DNA from: Hyphomicrobium sp.
Lineage (GTDB): Bacteria; Pseudomonadota; Alphaproteobacteria; Rhizobiales; Hyphomicrobiaceae
NCBI GenBank assembly: GCA_022844105.1
Contig: JALHMJ010000006.1
Span: 1-54,009, forward strand
Reading direction: 5' to 3'
Length of the DNA: 54,009 nt
Shown: piece after piece, positions 40,896 to 50,337 of the stretch
How the letters are laid out: each line of letters begins with the position of its first letter
Position numbering within the stretch: position 1 is the first letter of the stretch
Notes under the pieces: generated by a model
The model's database searches: none
What the model was told of the DNA's origin: nothing
What the model saw: the letters and a program-made list of their open reading frames with translations, nothing else
Position numbers and translations under genes: made by a program

Positions 40896-42419
40896 CCTTC
40901 TGCCCATGCCCGCGCCGCCTATCCCGTCCCCGAGGCACGACCGCACGCGGTCGTAATCGGCAGCGGTTTCGGTGGTTTAGCGGCAGCCGTGCGATTGGGC
41001 GCGCGGGGGTACAAGGTTACGGTGCTCGAAAAGCTCGATGCCGCGGGAGGACGCGCCTACGTCTTCCGCCAAGACGGGTTCACGTTCGACGCGGGCCCAA
41101 CAATCATCACGGCGCCTTTTTTGCTGGAAGAGCTTTGGAGCCTATGCGGGCGCAAAATGTCCGACGACGTGGACCTGCGACCGCTTTCGCCCTTTTATAC
41201 CCTGCGCTTTCACGACGGCGAAACCATCACATGCTGCGCGGACCCCGACGCCATGCGGGCCGAAGTGGCGCGCATTTCGCCAGGTGATGTCGCCGGCTAC
41301 GAGCGCTTCATGGCGCAGGCGCAGCAGATTTATCACGTCGGGTTCGAGCAGCTGGGCGATGTACCGTTCGACAGCTGGACGGACATGGCCAAGCTGTTGC
41401 CGCAGCTTTTCAAGCTCGAAAGCTACCGGTCGATTTACGGTCTGGCATCCAAGCATGTGCAGGATCCGCGACTGCGGGTGTTTCTCAGCTTCCACCCGCT
41501 GTTTGTCGGCGGCAACCCGTTCAACGTCACGTCGATTTACGGCCTGATCACATTTCTGGAGCGCCGCTTCGGTGTGCATTTCGCGATGGGCGGGACCGGC
41601 AGCCTCGTGCAAGGCCTCGTCAAGCTGATCGGTTCGCAGGGCGGCGAAATTCGCTATGGGGCGGAGGTCGCCGAGATCACGCTGCAAGGACGTCGTGCCA
41701 CGGGCGTACGGCTTGCCAACGGCGAAAAACTTGCCGCTGACGTCGTCGTTTCCAACGCGGATGCGGCCTGGACCTACCGCTACCTTTTACCCAAGAGTGC
41801 GCGCCGCACGTGGACGGACAAGCGTCTCGACAAGGCACGCTACTCCATGAGCCTTTTCGTCTGGTATTTTGGGACGAAAACAAAATACGACGACGTTCCG
41901 CATCACACAATTCTGCTCGGACCGCGATACCGGGAACTGCTCAACGACATCTTTGAAACAAAGCGTCTGGCGCAGGATTTCAGTCTCTATCTGCACCGGC
42001 CGACGGCAACCGATCCCTCGCTTGCGCCCGCCGGCAACGATGCCTTCTACGTGCTGTCACCGGTGCCGCACCTGGAAGGCGATACCGATTGGACAGTCGA
42101 AGCCGAACCCTACCGCCGCCGCATATCAAAGTATCTGTCCGACACCGTGCTGCCGGGACTGGAAGACAATCTCGCTACTTCGCGCATCATGACCCCGCTC
42201 GACTTCCGCGACCGCCTCATGTCTTACAAGGGCGCCGCGTTCAGCCTGGAACCTGTGCTCACACAAAGCGCTTGGTTCCGTCCGCATAACCGCAGCGAAG
42301 ACATCGAACACCTCTATCTCGTCGGCGCCGGAACGCATCCGGGTGCCGGCGTGCCGGGTGTTTTATCGTCCGCTCGCGTTCTCGACAGGATCGTGCCAGA
42401 TGCGTCAGCCTTCGCTTGA
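40887..42419 (+). CDS. crtI: Phytoene desaturase
   Basis: A 510-residue FAD-dependent desaturase that turns phytoene into neurosporene and/or lycopene. The FAD motif is AVVIGSGFGGLAAAVRLGAR, then VLEKLDAAGGRAYVFRQDGF and FDAGPTIITAPF. The C-terminal signature is LYLVGAGTHPGAGVPGVLSS. The only start codons before the FAD motif are ATG 40887 and TTG 40890. No ribosome-binding site precedes them, and a PpsR operator covers them. The last 20 bases overlap crtB. With crtC/D/F and no crtA, a lycopene-forming enzyme of the spirilloxanthin pathway is likely. Confidence 0.95.
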   Translation: MLTPSAHARAAYPVPEARPHAVVIGSGFGGLAAAVRLGARGYKVTVLEKLDAAGGRAYVFRQDGFTFDAGPTIITAPFLLEELWSLCGRKMSDDVDLRPLSPFYTLRFHDGETITCCADPDAMRAEVARISPGDVAGYERFMAQAQQIYHVGFEQLGDVPFDSWTDMAKLLPQLFKLESYRSIYGLASKHVQDPRLRVFLSFHPLFVGGNPFNVTSIYGLITFLERRFGVHFAMGGTGSLVQGLVKLIGSQGGEIRYGAEVAEITLQGRRATGVRLANGEKLAADVVVSNADAAWTYRYLLPKSARRTWTDKRLDKARYSMSLFVWYFGTKTKYDDVPHHTILLGPRYRELLNDIFETKRLAQDFSLYLHRPTATDPSLAPAGNDAFYVLSPVPHLEGDTDWTVEAEPYRRRISKYLSDTVLPGLEDNLATSRIMTPLDFRDRLMSYKGAAFSLEPVLTQSAWFRPHNRSEDIEHLYLVGAGTHPGAGVPGVLSSARVLDRIVPDASAFA

Positions 42420-43503
42420 GGATATGCGGCGACAGGCCGTCGATCTTGATGACTGCCGCGAGAAGCTCGCAAACGGGTCGCGAACGTTTCTCGCCGCCTC
42501 GCGCCTGCTGCCCCGCCGCGTTCGCGATCCAGCGATCGCGCTCTACGCCTTCTGCCGGGAAGCCGACGACATCATCGACATCGGAGGGGCGACGGAGGGC
42601 AACCTCGCGCTGCTGACCGATCGGCTCGACGGTATTTATCGTCACGCTCCCTGCGCGTCAGCGACCGACCGGGCGTTTTGCGCGGTCGTGCATAAATTCG
42701 AAATCCCACGCACCCTGCCCGATGCTCTGATCGAGGGCTTCGCGTGGGATGCTGAGGGCCGGCGCCATGAAACCTTCGCCGATGTTCTTGCCTATTCCAC
42801 ACGCGTGGCCGGCAGCGTCGGCGCGATGATGGCGCTGCTCATGTGCGCGCGCGAACGTTCGCAGCTGGCGCGGGCATGCGATCTGGGCATTGCGATGCAG
42901 CTGTCGAATATCGCCCGCGATGTCGGCGAGGATGCCCGTTCCGGACGCATCTATCTGCCGCTCACGTGGATGCGAGACGAGGGACTTGATCCAGACGCAT
43001 GGCTTGCCAACCCGGTCCACTCACCGGCGATTGCCAGAATCGTCGAAAGGCTGCTGGATGGAGCCGACAGCCTCTACCGTCGCGCCGCGCGCGGGATCTC
43101 CGCGCTGCCGGTCGACTGCCGCGCTGGCATTTTTGCCGCCGCCTATCTTTACGGAGAGATCGGCAACGAAGTGCGCCGCAACGGTCACGATTCCATTTCG
43201 CGGCGCGCGGTGGTTCCGGCCAAGCGCAAAATCGAGCTTGCGGCCAAGGCTGCTCTTTCCGCATCCCTGTCACTGACGCAGGCGCGCGTGGTCATCCCCG
43301 ATCGCGTCCCGGAAGCGGCTTATCTCTTGGATGCTGTGCACCCGCACGCTGCCCATGCGCCGAACCCGGCATGGTGGAACCTGCCGGCGCGGACCGTGCG
43401 CGTTATCGAACTCTTCGAACGACTTGAATTGCGCGATCGCGACGCCCAGCACGCGCGTCTCTCGCACATGCAATCCGCCTCACCTTCGCCTGCTGAAGCC
43501 TAG
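42400..43503 (+). CDS. crtB: Phytoene synthase
   Basis: A 367-residue enzyme of the squalene/phytoene synthase family. It condenses two geranylgeranyl diphosphates to phytoene. The Asp-rich motifs are [13 protein letters not shown] and [19 protein letters not shown], and [16 protein letters not shown] is the typical N-terminal block. The start lies within the 3' end of crtI (20-base overlap), so the pair is translated together. Confidence 0.96.
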   Translation: MRQPSLEDMRRQAVDLDDCREKLANGSRTFLAASRLLPRRVRDPAIALYAFCREADDIIDIGGATEGNLALLTDRLDGIYRHAPCASATDRAFCAVVHKFEIPRTLPDALIEGFAWDAEGRRHETFADVLAYSTRVAGSVGAMMALLMCARERSQLARACDLGIAMQLSNIARDVGEDARSGRIYLPLTWMRDEGLDPDAWLANPVHSPAIARIVERLLDGADSLYRRAARGISALPVDCRAGIFAAAYLYGEIGNEVRRNGHDSISRRAVVPAKRKIELAAKAALSASLSLTQARVVIPDRVPEAAYLLDAVHPHAAHAPNPAWWNLPARTVRVIELFERLELRDRDAQHARLSHMQSASPSPAEA

Positions 43504-43519
43504 AACCGGAGAACCGGCC

Positions 43520-45460
43520 ATGAACGCACATATCGGTCAGCCCGTCCCTTCCCCGAAACCGCTGCTTGACAAGGTGCGCGTGCCCGCCGACCTGCGCGCC
43601 CTGCCGGAGCGCGACATGAAGCAGCTCGCCGAAGAATTGCGGCAGGAAACCATTGAAGCGGTCTCGGTCACCGGCGGGCACCTCGGCGCGGGGCTTGGCG
43701 TCGTCGAGTTGACGCTGGCCATCCACCGCGTCTTCGATACGCCGCGCGACCGGCTGATCTTCGACGTCGGCCACCAATGCTATCCGCACAAGATCCTGAC
43801 CGGCCGCCGCGATCGCATTCGGACACTGCGGACCGGCGGCGGATTATCGGGTTTCACGAAACGATCCGAGAGCGAGTACGATCCATTCGGCGCCGCGCAC
43901 TCCTCGACATCCATTTCGGCGGGCCTCGGCATGGCCGTGGCGCGTGACCTCAAGGGTGGCGACAACCACGTCATCTGCGTCATCGGCGACGGCGCAATGA
44001 GCGCTGGCATGGCGTACGAGGCGATGAACAATGCCGGCGCGCGCGATGAACGTCTCATCGTTATCCTCAACGATAACGATATGTCGATCGCGCCACCGAC
44101 GGGAGCGCTGTCGAAGTATCTGACGCGAGCGACGTCAAGCGGGTCTTACCTGCAGTTGCGTGATTTCGCCAAGCAGCTCGCCAAGCGGCTGCCGAAAAAG
44201 TGGGAACGCCGGGCTGCGCGCGTCGAGGAGATGTCGCGAACCATCATGTCGGGCGGCATCTGGTTTGAAGAACTCGGCTTCTACTATGTCGGTCCGGTCG
44301 ATGGCCACGATCTCGACCAGCTGCTGCCGGTCTTGAAGAACGCGCGCGATGCCGAGCAGGCACCAATCCTGGTTCACGTCATTACGCAAAAGGGCAAAGG
44401 CTACGCGCCTGCCGAGGCATCGGCCGACAAATATCATGGTGTTGCGAAGTTCGATGTCGTGACCGGCGCCCAGGTGAAGCCTAAGGCGGCAGCACCCAGC
44501 TACACGAAAGTGTTCGCAAACGCCCTTGTGGCCGAGGCTAAAAAGGACGAGCGCATCGTTGCGGTCACGGCGGCCATGCCGGAGGGCACCGGACTGGATG
44601 TTTTTGGCCGGGCGTTTCCTGAGCGCATCTTCGATGTCGGCATCGCTGAACAACATGCGGTGACATTCGCGGCGGGGCTCGCCACCGAAGGGTTAAAGCC
44701 CTTTGCAGCGATCTATTCGACGTTCCTTCAGCGTGGCTATGACCAGGTTGTGCACGATGTTGCAATCCAGAGCCTGCCGGTGCGCTTCATGATCGATCGC
44801 GCGGGGCTGGTCGGCGCTGACGGCCCGACGCATGCTGGCTCGTTCGATCTTGCCTACCTCGGCTGTCTGCCGGGCTTCGTCATCATGGCCGCGGCGGATG
44901 AATCAGAGCTTGTGCACATGGTCGCGACCGCCGCTGCCATCGATGACCGTCCTTCGGCCGTACGGTATCCGCGCGGTGACGGCGTCGGCGTCGATTTGCC
45001 GGCGGAAGGGGTACCGCTGCCGATCGGCAAGGGCCGCATCGTGCGTGAAGGCGACACGGTTGCGATCCTGTCGCTGGGTACACGGCTGGCAGAAGCGCAA
45101 AAGGCGGCCGATCAGCTGGCAGCCCACGGCTTGTCGACCACCGTTGCCGATGCGCGCTTCATGAAGCCGCTGGACGAGGACCTTATGCGCCAACTCGCCC
45201 GCGATCACGAGGTGCTGATTACGATCGAGGAAGGCAGCGTCGGCGGGTTCGGCAGCCACGTGCTGGAATTCCTGTCGCGCGAGGGGCTGATGGATCGGGG
45301 CTTGAAGGTTCGGACAATGACGTTGCCCGACACGTTCATCGATCATGACAAGCCCGAGGTGATGTACGCCCAAGCCGGCCTCGACGCCGCGGCCATCGTG
45401 GCGAAGGTGTTCGCAGCTCTCGGCAGAACGGAATTAGACGGAGGCGCGTTGCGCGCCTGA
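43520..45460 (+). CDS. dxs: 1-Deoxy-D-xylulose-5-phosphate synthase
   Basis: A 646-residue TPP enzyme that makes DXP from pyruvate and glyceraldehyde-3-phosphate, the entry step of the MEP isoprenoid pathway. Signatures are [18 protein letters not shown], the TPP/Mg motif [20 protein letters not shown], and the catalytic-Glu motif [18 protein letters not shown]. The location 16 bases after crtB links precursor supply to carotenoid and BChl-tail demand. Confidence 0.97.
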   Translation: MNAHIGQPVPSPKPLLDKVRVPADLRALPERDMKQLAEELRQETIEAVSVTGGHLGAGLGVVELTLAIHRVFDTPRDRLIFDVGHQCYPHKILTGRRDRIRTLRTGGGLSGFTKRSESEYDPFGAAHSSTSISAGLGMAVARDLKGGDNHVICVIGDGAMSAGMAYEAMNNAGARDERLIVILNDNDMSIAPPTGALSKYLTRATSSGSYLQLRDFAKQLAKRLPKKWERRAARVEEMSRTIMSGGIWFEELGFYYVGPVDGHDLDQLLPVLKNARDAEQAPILVHVITQKGKGYAPAEASADKYHGVAKFDVVTGAQVKPKAAAPSYTKVFANALVAEAKKDERIVAVTAAMPEGTGLDVFGRAFPERIFDVGIAEQHAVTFAAGLATEGLKPFAAIYSTFLQRGYDQVVHDVAIQSLPVRFMIDRAGLVGADGPTHAGSFDLAYLGCLPGFVIMAAADESELVHMVATAAAIDDRPSAVRYPRGDGVGVDLPAEGVPLPIGKGRIVREGDTVAILSLGTRLAEAQKAADQLAAHGLSTTVADARFMKPLDEDLMRQLARDHEVLITIEEGSVGGFGSHVLEFLSREGLMDRGLKVRTMTLPDTFIDHDKPEVMYAQAGLDAAAIVAKVFAALGRTELDGGALRA

Positions 45461-45465
45461 GGTGG

Positions 45466-45636
45466 ATGGACACCAACCCACTCGCGTTCATCGAGCTCAT
45501 GATTGTGCTCGCGTTCGGTGTCGGCTGGTTCATTCTGGAGAAGTTGGCGAACAGCATCGACCGCGATAAGCCGAAGCCTCGCACCGATGATCCGGCGCAA
45601 TCCACGGGGAGCGGCGAGGCGGGGAAAGCCCCCTGA
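45466..45636 (+). CDS. 56-residue single-helix membrane protein
   Basis: A short ORF (MDTNPLAFIEL and so on) five bases after the dxs stop, with GAGGTGG just before its ATG. It has one hydrophobic segment, LAFIELMIVLAFGVGWFILE, followed by a charged, Pro-rich C-terminus (DRDKPKPRTDDPAQ). The layout suggests a small inner-membrane protein with its tail in the cytoplasm. I do not recognise it. It is almost surely co-transcribed with dxs. It ends two bases from the convergent crtC stop. Confidence 0.65.
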   Translation: MDTNPLAFIELMIVLAFGVGWFILEKLANSIDRDKPKPRTDDPAQSTGSGEAGKAP

Positions 45637-45638
45637 CT

Positions 45639-46598
45639 TCAGCGCCCGGCCCGGCGTGGCATGCGAAATGGCAACATGCATTGCACGATCGGGGACACGA
45701 ACCGGTCAAGCGACAGGCTCTCGTGCATCGCGGTCACAGGCCGTCCCGCGACCTTCGATGATACGATCGAACGGGCATAAAATGGGGTATCTTCCAGTGT
45801 CTTGACGACGGCGCCGCTCAAGCCCGCGTCGGATCGCGTTCCCCGCGCCACGCGCCAGATGGGCGCCGACGGCAGAGCGCATAGCGGCGGCGGATCGATC
45901 GGTTCAATTTGGCCGTCCGGGCCGATAAAGAGAGCCAGTCCGTCTTCGCGGCCGTCTTTGAGAGAGACATCGTAGAAAATCGTCGCTCCGTCGCGGTCAC
46001 TGGCACGCGACCAATCCCAACGGCGAAAACTCGCTTCCAATGGTACGACGCCGCCGTTCCAGTCGAAGTAGCCGTTTCCCGACCATTTGAGGCCGTTGTC
46101 AAACGCGACTTCAACGCGCGAAACCGGTGCGATGGGACGCCACTGATGTTCGCCCCTCGCATCGATGGCGAATGACTGCCGGTTCACCGCAGACGGGATG
46201 ACGCGGACGCGGCCCTTGAGGCGCGAGGGAATGGGTACGGTGATCTCGTCGATGTCAAACGTCAGTCCGTCGCCATCCCAGCGCAGGGAACTCCGACCAA
46301 CCGTAAACGTATCTGCCGTGCGCTTTAATGCCGTCCGGCCGCGCTCGGTCATGGTCCAGCGGTGACCGCCGGCGCCATAAAGTGCGACGTTGATCGCAAC
46401 GTGATCCTCAGGATCGGCATCCGGCTTGCGGCGGGCGAGTTTGTAGTACGGCGAGAATACGCTGCCGATGAAGGATATGATCGATAGCCCGTGCTGGGCG
46501 TCATCGCTGAGCGCGTCGACGTACCACCAGGCGTAGCCTCCCGGCGCTACAGGCGCGTCGAATTCAGGTCCACCGCCAGTTGTGCGGCCGCCAGCCAT
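45639..46598 (-). CDS. crtC: Carotenoid 1,2-hydratase (hydroxyneurosporene synthase)
   Basis: A 319-residue enzyme that adds water to the end double bond of neurosporene or lycopene. Hallmarks are FDAPVAPGGYAWWYVDALSD, ISFIGSVFSPYYKLAR, the DPEDHVAINVALYG block and RWTMTERGRTALKRT. A start at 46598 puts the conserved VAPGGYAWWYVDA at the expected place; it lies 52 bases inside the 3' end of crtD, and the longer upstream frame is just crtD out of frame. Likely translated together with crtD. Confidence 0.92.
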   Translation of the reverse strand: MAGGRTTGGGPEFDAPVAPGGYAWWYVDALSDDAQHGLSIISFIGSVFSPYYKLARRKPDADPEDHVAINVALYGAGGHRWTMTERGRTALKRTADTFTVGRSSLRWDGDGLTFDIDEITVPIPSRLKGRVRVIPSAVNRQSFAIDARGEHQWRPIAPVSRVEVAFDNGLKWSGNGYFDWNGGVVPLEASFRRWDWSRASDRDGATIFYDVSLKDGREDGLALFIGPDGQIEPIDPPPLCALPSAPIWRVARGTRSDAGLSGAVVKTLEDTPFYARSIVSSKVAGRPVTAMHESLSLDRFVSPIVQCMLPFRMPRRAGR

Positions 46599-48049
46599 CC
46601 CGAAAGCGCTGCCATCGGTACGCCCGGTCCCGGATGCACGCTGCCCCCCGCCAGATACAAGCCCGGGATTCGCGTCGTCCCTCCCGGTCTGGAGAATGAC
46701 GCCATCCAACCATGGGAGGCTGCTCCGTAAAGCGCGCCACCGGTTGCTGGAAAAAGGTCGTTGAAGCCGGCCGGCGTTGTCCGGACCGTTTCGGCACTCT
46801 CCCGGTCCACATCCAGCCCCAATCTGCGCAGAAGCGCAAATGTCCGTTCCTCGCATTCTGCGACCTCCACACCCGTATAGCGATCCATATCGCCCGTGGC
46901 GGGCGCGTTGACGAGAACGAGTAGCCGCTCGGGGCCACCTGCGAATTTGGCCGGATCATCGCCACGATCCTGCGCGCAGACATAGACCGTCGGCTCTCGC
47001 GGCAACCGTGCACGGCCAAAGATATCGTCGAATTCGGCTTTGTAATCGGATGAAAAGAATACGTTATGGCGCACGAGTGGAAAGCCGCTCGTTTGCGCGT
47101 TCATGACCCAGGTCATGGCCGAGAGCGATCGCTGGTCGCGGCGCAGTTGGGAGACGGTGCCCGCTATTGTCCGGCCGAACAGGCCGGCGGCGACGGCGGC
47201 TGCATCAGCATTGACGATCACGTTGGCCGATTCGACGATTTCGCCGTTGCGCAAGCGGATTCCGGCGACGCGCCCATTGCGGCCAATGACTTCCTCGACT
47301 TCAGCACCATACGTGTAGCGCGCGCCGTTCTCGCGTCCGATCCGTTCGAGTGCCGTGGCCAGAGCGTGCATGCCATCCTGGACGACCCACACGCCTTCCT
47401 GTTCGACGTGAGCAACGAGCATGAGGGTGGCTGGCGAGTCGAACGGCGAGGAACCGCAGTAGGTCGCGTAGCGGCCGAACAATTGGCGCAACCGCGGATC
47501 CGTGAAATGATCCCCCAATGCCGACCAGAGGGTGGAAAACGGTGAGATCCTCCACATGTCACCAAGGCCGCGCAGTCCGGAACTGAAGGCAAGCGAGACG
47601 GGTGTGGGCTGGGGTGAGCGGATAAAGGGCTCTTCGAGTGTCTGATAAACGTCGCGCGCCCGGGCACAGAAGGCGCGAAACCCGGCGGCTTCACGGGGGC
47701 CTGCAAAGGATGCGATCGCATCGGCCGATCGGTCGATGCCGGCGAAAAGATCGAGACAGTCGCTGCCGGACCAGGCGTGGCGGGCCAGGATTTCGAGCGG
47801 CTGCAAACGCACTTCATCGGCGAAGACTTTGCCTGCGTCGCCGAAGATCCGCTCGAACACCCAGCGCATCGTAAAAACGGTGGGGCCCGCATCCACGGGG
47901 CGCCCTCCGGCCATAATCTGGCGCATTTTGCCGCCCGGCGACGCCTGTCGCTCGAAGACCTGCACGTCATAGCCGGCCCGGGCCAGTTCAAGAGCGGAGA
48001 CGAGCCCCGCTATGCCGGCCCCGACGACGACCACCTTCCCCTTGACCAT
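46547..48049 (-). CDS. crtD: Methoxyneurosporene / 1-hydroxycarotenoid 3,4-desaturase
   Basis: A 500-residue flavoprotein paralogous to CrtI. It introduces the C3-C4 double bond next to the hydroxyl or methoxyl group. The FAD motif is VVVVGAGIAGLVSALELARA, then VFERQASPGGKMRQI and RPVDAGPTVFTMRWVFE, which is typical of CrtD. The C-terminal signature is LYLAGGSVHPGPGVPMAALS. The start at 48049 (MVKGKVVVVG) is preferred over 48118, which would lie in the operator. Confidence 0.94.
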   Translation of the reverse strand: MVKGKVVVVGAGIAGLVSALELARAGYDVQVFERQASPGGKMRQIMAGGRPVDAGPTVFTMRWVFERIFGDAGKVFADEVRLQPLEILARHAWSGSDCLDLFAGIDRSADAIASFAGPREAAGFRAFCARARDVYQTLEEPFIRSPQPTPVSLAFSSGLRGLGDMWRISPFSTLWSALGDHFTDPRLRQLFGRYATYCGSSPFDSPATLMLVAHVEQEGVWVVQDGMHALATALERIGRENGARYTYGAEVEEVIGRNGRVAGIRLRNGEIVESANVIVNADAAAVAAGLFGRTIAGTVSQLRRDQRSLSAMTWVMNAQTSGFPLVRHNVFFSSDYKAEFDDIFGRARLPREPTVYVCAQDRGDDPAKFAGGPERLLVLVNAPATGDMDRYTGVEVAECEERTFALLRRLGLDVDRESAETVRTTPAGFNDLFPATGGALYGAASHGWMASFSRPGGTTRIPGLYLAGGSVHPGPGVPMAALSGWLAAAQLAVDLNSTRL

Positions 48050-48099
48050 GACCCGCCCGGAAATCGCTAACTGGCGCCGCCCTCGGCAGCGCGCTGAAG

Positions 48100-48117
48100 T
48101 GTCTATTTTACTAGACA
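48100..48117. promoter_or_regulatory. PpsR/CrtJ operator between crtD and crtE
   Basis: TGT-CTATTTTACTAG-ACA is a perfect TGT-N12-ACA palindrome with TGTC/GACA arms. It is 51 bases ahead of crtD and 53 ahead of crtE. On the crtE side a half-site TTACA sits where a second operator spaced by 8 bp would end (48126-48143). It could control both divergent units. Confidence 0.82.
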
Positions 48118-48139
48118 TTTAAAAAAGACCAACTAGGAT
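48112..48139 (+). promoter_or_regulatory. Promoter of crtE
   Basis: TAGACA at 48112-48117, a 16-base spacer, and TAGGAT at 48134-48139. Start of transcription would be near 48146, about 24 bases before the crtE ATG. The -35 is the end of the perfect PpsR operator, as at bchC and bchG. Confidence 0.55.
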
Positions 48140-48169
48140 TACACCTCTGTCGCGAAATGGGGCCTTCCA

Positions 48170-49036
48170 ATGGACGCTACAGCACGCATCGAACAGACTT
48201 TGGAAGCCGTCCTCGCGCGCGCGGAAACCCCAGGCTCACCTCCTAAACTCGCCGCGGCTCTGCGCTACGCCGTCTTTCCCGGCGGCGCACGCGTTCGCCC
48301 GCGGCTTTGTTTGGCGGTGGCGCATGCATGCGGCGACGACCAGCCGGCCCTGGCGGACGCGGCCGCAGCTTCAATCGAAATGCTGCACTGCTCTTCACTG
48401 GTGCACGACGATCTGCCGTGCTTCGACGACGCCGCCCTGCGGCGCGGCAAGCCGTCTGTCCATATGGCCTTTGGCGAACCGCTCGCGGTTCTGGCCGGCG
48501 ACGCCCTGATCGTCATGGCCTTCGAATCCCTCGCTGCCGCTGCCGACGGAGCGCCATTGCGCCTGCCGGCCCTACTGGCCAAAATTGCTAGCTCCGTCGG
48601 CATGCCGCACGGCATCGTTGCCGGCCAGGCGTGGGAATGCGAACCCGAAGTCGAATTGGCCAAATATCATCGTGAAAAGACCGGCTCGCTGTTTGCCGCC
48701 GCTACCGAGGCCGGCGCACTGGCGGCGGGTCATTCACCTGCTGCGTGGCGGCGCCTCGGCGAATGCATCGGGGAAGCCTATCAAGTCGCCGATGACCTCC
48801 ACGATCTGCTCGGCAAAGCGGCCGACATCGGCAAGCCGTCCGGACAGGATGCCGCCCATCATCGACCGAGCGCTTGCAGCCTCGGCATCGAAGGCGCCTC
48901 GCTGCGCCTCAAGAGCCTGATGAAGGAAGCGATGGATTCGATCCCGCATTGCGCCGGCTCGGATGAACTCAGGGCCGTTATCCGCGCCGAGTCGACGCGT
49001 TTCGTGCCCAAAGAGGTCGCGCGCCTGCCCGCATGA
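48170..49036 (+). CDS. crtE: Geranylgeranyl diphosphate synthase
   Basis: A 288-residue trans-prenyltransferase that makes the C20 precursor of carotenoids and the BChl tail. The first Asp-rich motif is SLVHDDLPCFDDAALRRGKP and the second region is YQVADDLHDLLGKAADIGK. RYAVFPGGARVRPRL is the conserved FARM-preceding block. It overlaps crtF by ATGA. Confidence 0.96.
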   Translation: MDATARIEQTLEAVLARAETPGSPPKLAAALRYAVFPGGARVRPRLCLAVAHACGDDQPALADAAAASIEMLHCSSLVHDDLPCFDDAALRRGKPSVHMAFGEPLAVLAGDALIVMAFESLAAAADGAPLRLPALLAKIASSVGMPHGIVAGQAWECEPEVELAKYHREKTGSLFAAATEAGALAAGHSPAAWRRLGECIGEAYQVADDLHDLLGKAADIGKPSGQDAAHHRPSACSLGIEGASLRLKSLMKEAMDSIPHCAGSDELRAVIRAESTRFVPKEVARLPA

Positions 49037-50214
49037 GCCGGCCCGACGGCATACCCGTTATGGGCAAGCCGCAACCGTCTCCCGCGTCTGGAGCAGCACC
49101 CATGCCCTCTCTCGCCGAGCGATGGCTGTCGTTTCGCAATCGTCTACTGGCCGAGCCGCGCTTTCAAAAATTTGCCGCGTCAACACCGGGTTTACGCTCC
49201 ATAGCGCGGCAGAAAGCTCGCGGCGTTTTCGATCTCCTGTCGGGGTTCATCTATTCGCAAGTGCTGCTTTCGTGTGTGCAGCTCGATCTTTTTCGAATGG
49301 TCAAAGCCACCCCATTGCCGCTCGAGACGCTTGCCGCGCGTGCCGATCTGCCTCTGGAATCCGCACGCCGCCTGTTCGATGCGGCGGCGTCTCTCGATCT
49401 TTTATGCCGCCTGAAAGATGGCCGTTACGGGCTCGGCATGAATGGTGCTGCGATCCTCGCCAATCCGGGCATCGAGGCCATGGTCGCGCACAACGCTTTA
49501 CTTTACGACGACCTCAAAGATCCGGTCGATTTCCTGCGTCATCCGCATCGCGCAACGGCTTTATCTCGGTACTGGGCCTATGCGCAGGCAGATGATCCCA
49601 CGCATTTGTCGGATGAAGCCGTGCGCGACTACAGTGCGCTCATGTCGGCGTCGCAGCCCCTCGTCGCCAGTGAGATTCTCGACGCCTATCCCTTTAACGC
49701 GCATCAACGGCTGCTTGATGTGGGCGGCGGCGAAGGTCGGTTTTTATGCGCGGCCGGCGCACGTTTTCCGCAACTCGACTTGATGATGTTCGACTTGCCG
49801 GCCGTTGCCGCCCGAGCGCGGCAGGCGCTGGCGGATGCCGGACTGGGGGAACGGGCGCGCGCGTTCGGCGGCAACTTTTTTACCGACCCACTTCCGGCGG
49901 GGGCGGATCTCGTGACCCTGGTCAGAATTCTGCATGATCACGATGATGAAAAAGCAGAATTGCTGCTAGCCAACATTCGCCGCGCGCTACCGCAGCATGG
50001 GCGCCTTCTGATTGCCGAGCCCTTTGCCGATACCCGCGGCGCGGAGCGCATGGGGGACGCTTATTTCGGCTTCTATCTCATGGCCATGCGTTCGGGCCGA
50101 CCGAGATCGCAACAGACCATCGAAGAGATGCTGCGGCGCAGCGGATTTGGCTCGATCAAAGCCGTACCGACACGGGTGCCGCTGCAAACGAGCCTTCTTG
50201 TCGCACAAACATGA
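49033..50214 (+). CDS. crtF: Carotenoid O-methyltransferase (hydroxyneurosporene methyltransferase)
   Basis: A 393-residue SAM-dependent methyltransferase of the winged-helix O-methyltransferase class. The N-terminal dimerisation region contains SGFIYSQVLLSCVQLDLF. Motif I is RLLDVGGGEGRFLCAAGARF, and the catalytic region includes LVTLVRILHDHDDEKAELLL. It methylates the 1-hydroxyl of carotenoids to give methoxy groups as in spirilloxanthin. It overlaps crtE by ATGA. Internal ATGs (for example the M at residue 10) cannot be excluded as starts. Confidence 0.94.
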   Translation: MSRPDGIPVMGKPQPSPASGAAPMPSLAERWLSFRNRLLAEPRFQKFAASTPGLRSIARQKARGVFDLLSGFIYSQVLLSCVQLDLFRMVKATPLPLETLAARADLPLESARRLFDAAASLDLLCRLKDGRYGLGMNGAAILANPGIEAMVAHNALLYDDLKDPVDFLRHPHRATALSRYWAYAQADDPTHLSDEAVRDYSALMSASQPLVASEILDAYPFNAHQRLLDVGGGEGRFLCAAGARFPQLDLMMFDLPAVAARARQALADAGLGERARAFGGNFFTDPLPAGADLVTLVRILHDHDDEKAELLLANIRRALPQHGRLLIAEPFADTRGAERMGDAYFGFYLMAMRSGRPRSQQTIEEMLRRSGFGSIKAVPTRVPLQTSLLVAQT

Positions 50215-50222
50215 CTCAAAAC

Positions 50223-50240
50223 TGTTCATCTTGCTTGACA
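50223..50240 (+). promoter_or_regulatory. Upstream PpsR/CrtJ operator of bchC (perfect match)
   Basis: TGT-TCATCTTGCTTG-ACA is a perfect TGT-N12-ACA site. Its final TTGACA is the -35 hexamer of the bchC promoter. Exactly 8 bp separate it from the second operator. Confidence 0.85.
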
Positions 50241-50262
50241 CTTTTATCTGTCCGCATAGATT
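50235..50262 (+). promoter_or_regulatory. Promoter of the bchCXYZ operon
   Basis: Consensus TTGACA at 50235-50240, a 16-base spacer, then TAGATT at 50257-50262. Start of transcription would be near 50269, giving a leader of about 69 bases to the chosen bchC ATG. The -35 and -10 are each covered by one of two tandem operators, the arrangement known for CrtJ control of bchC in R. capsulatus. Confidence 0.65.
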
Positions 50263-50266
50263 GACA
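50249..50266 (+). promoter_or_regulatory. Downstream PpsR/CrtJ operator of bchC (perfect match)
   Basis: TGT-CCGCATAGATTG-ACA is a perfect TGT-N12-ACA site that covers the -10 region. It pairs with the operator at 50223-50240 at 8-bp spacing. Confidence 0.85.
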
Positions 50267-50337
50267 GATGAAGAGTGGACGCAGGCGACGGGATGATCCC
50301 TCCGCCATGGCCCCCACAAAAGAGAGTCCCCCCTCGG

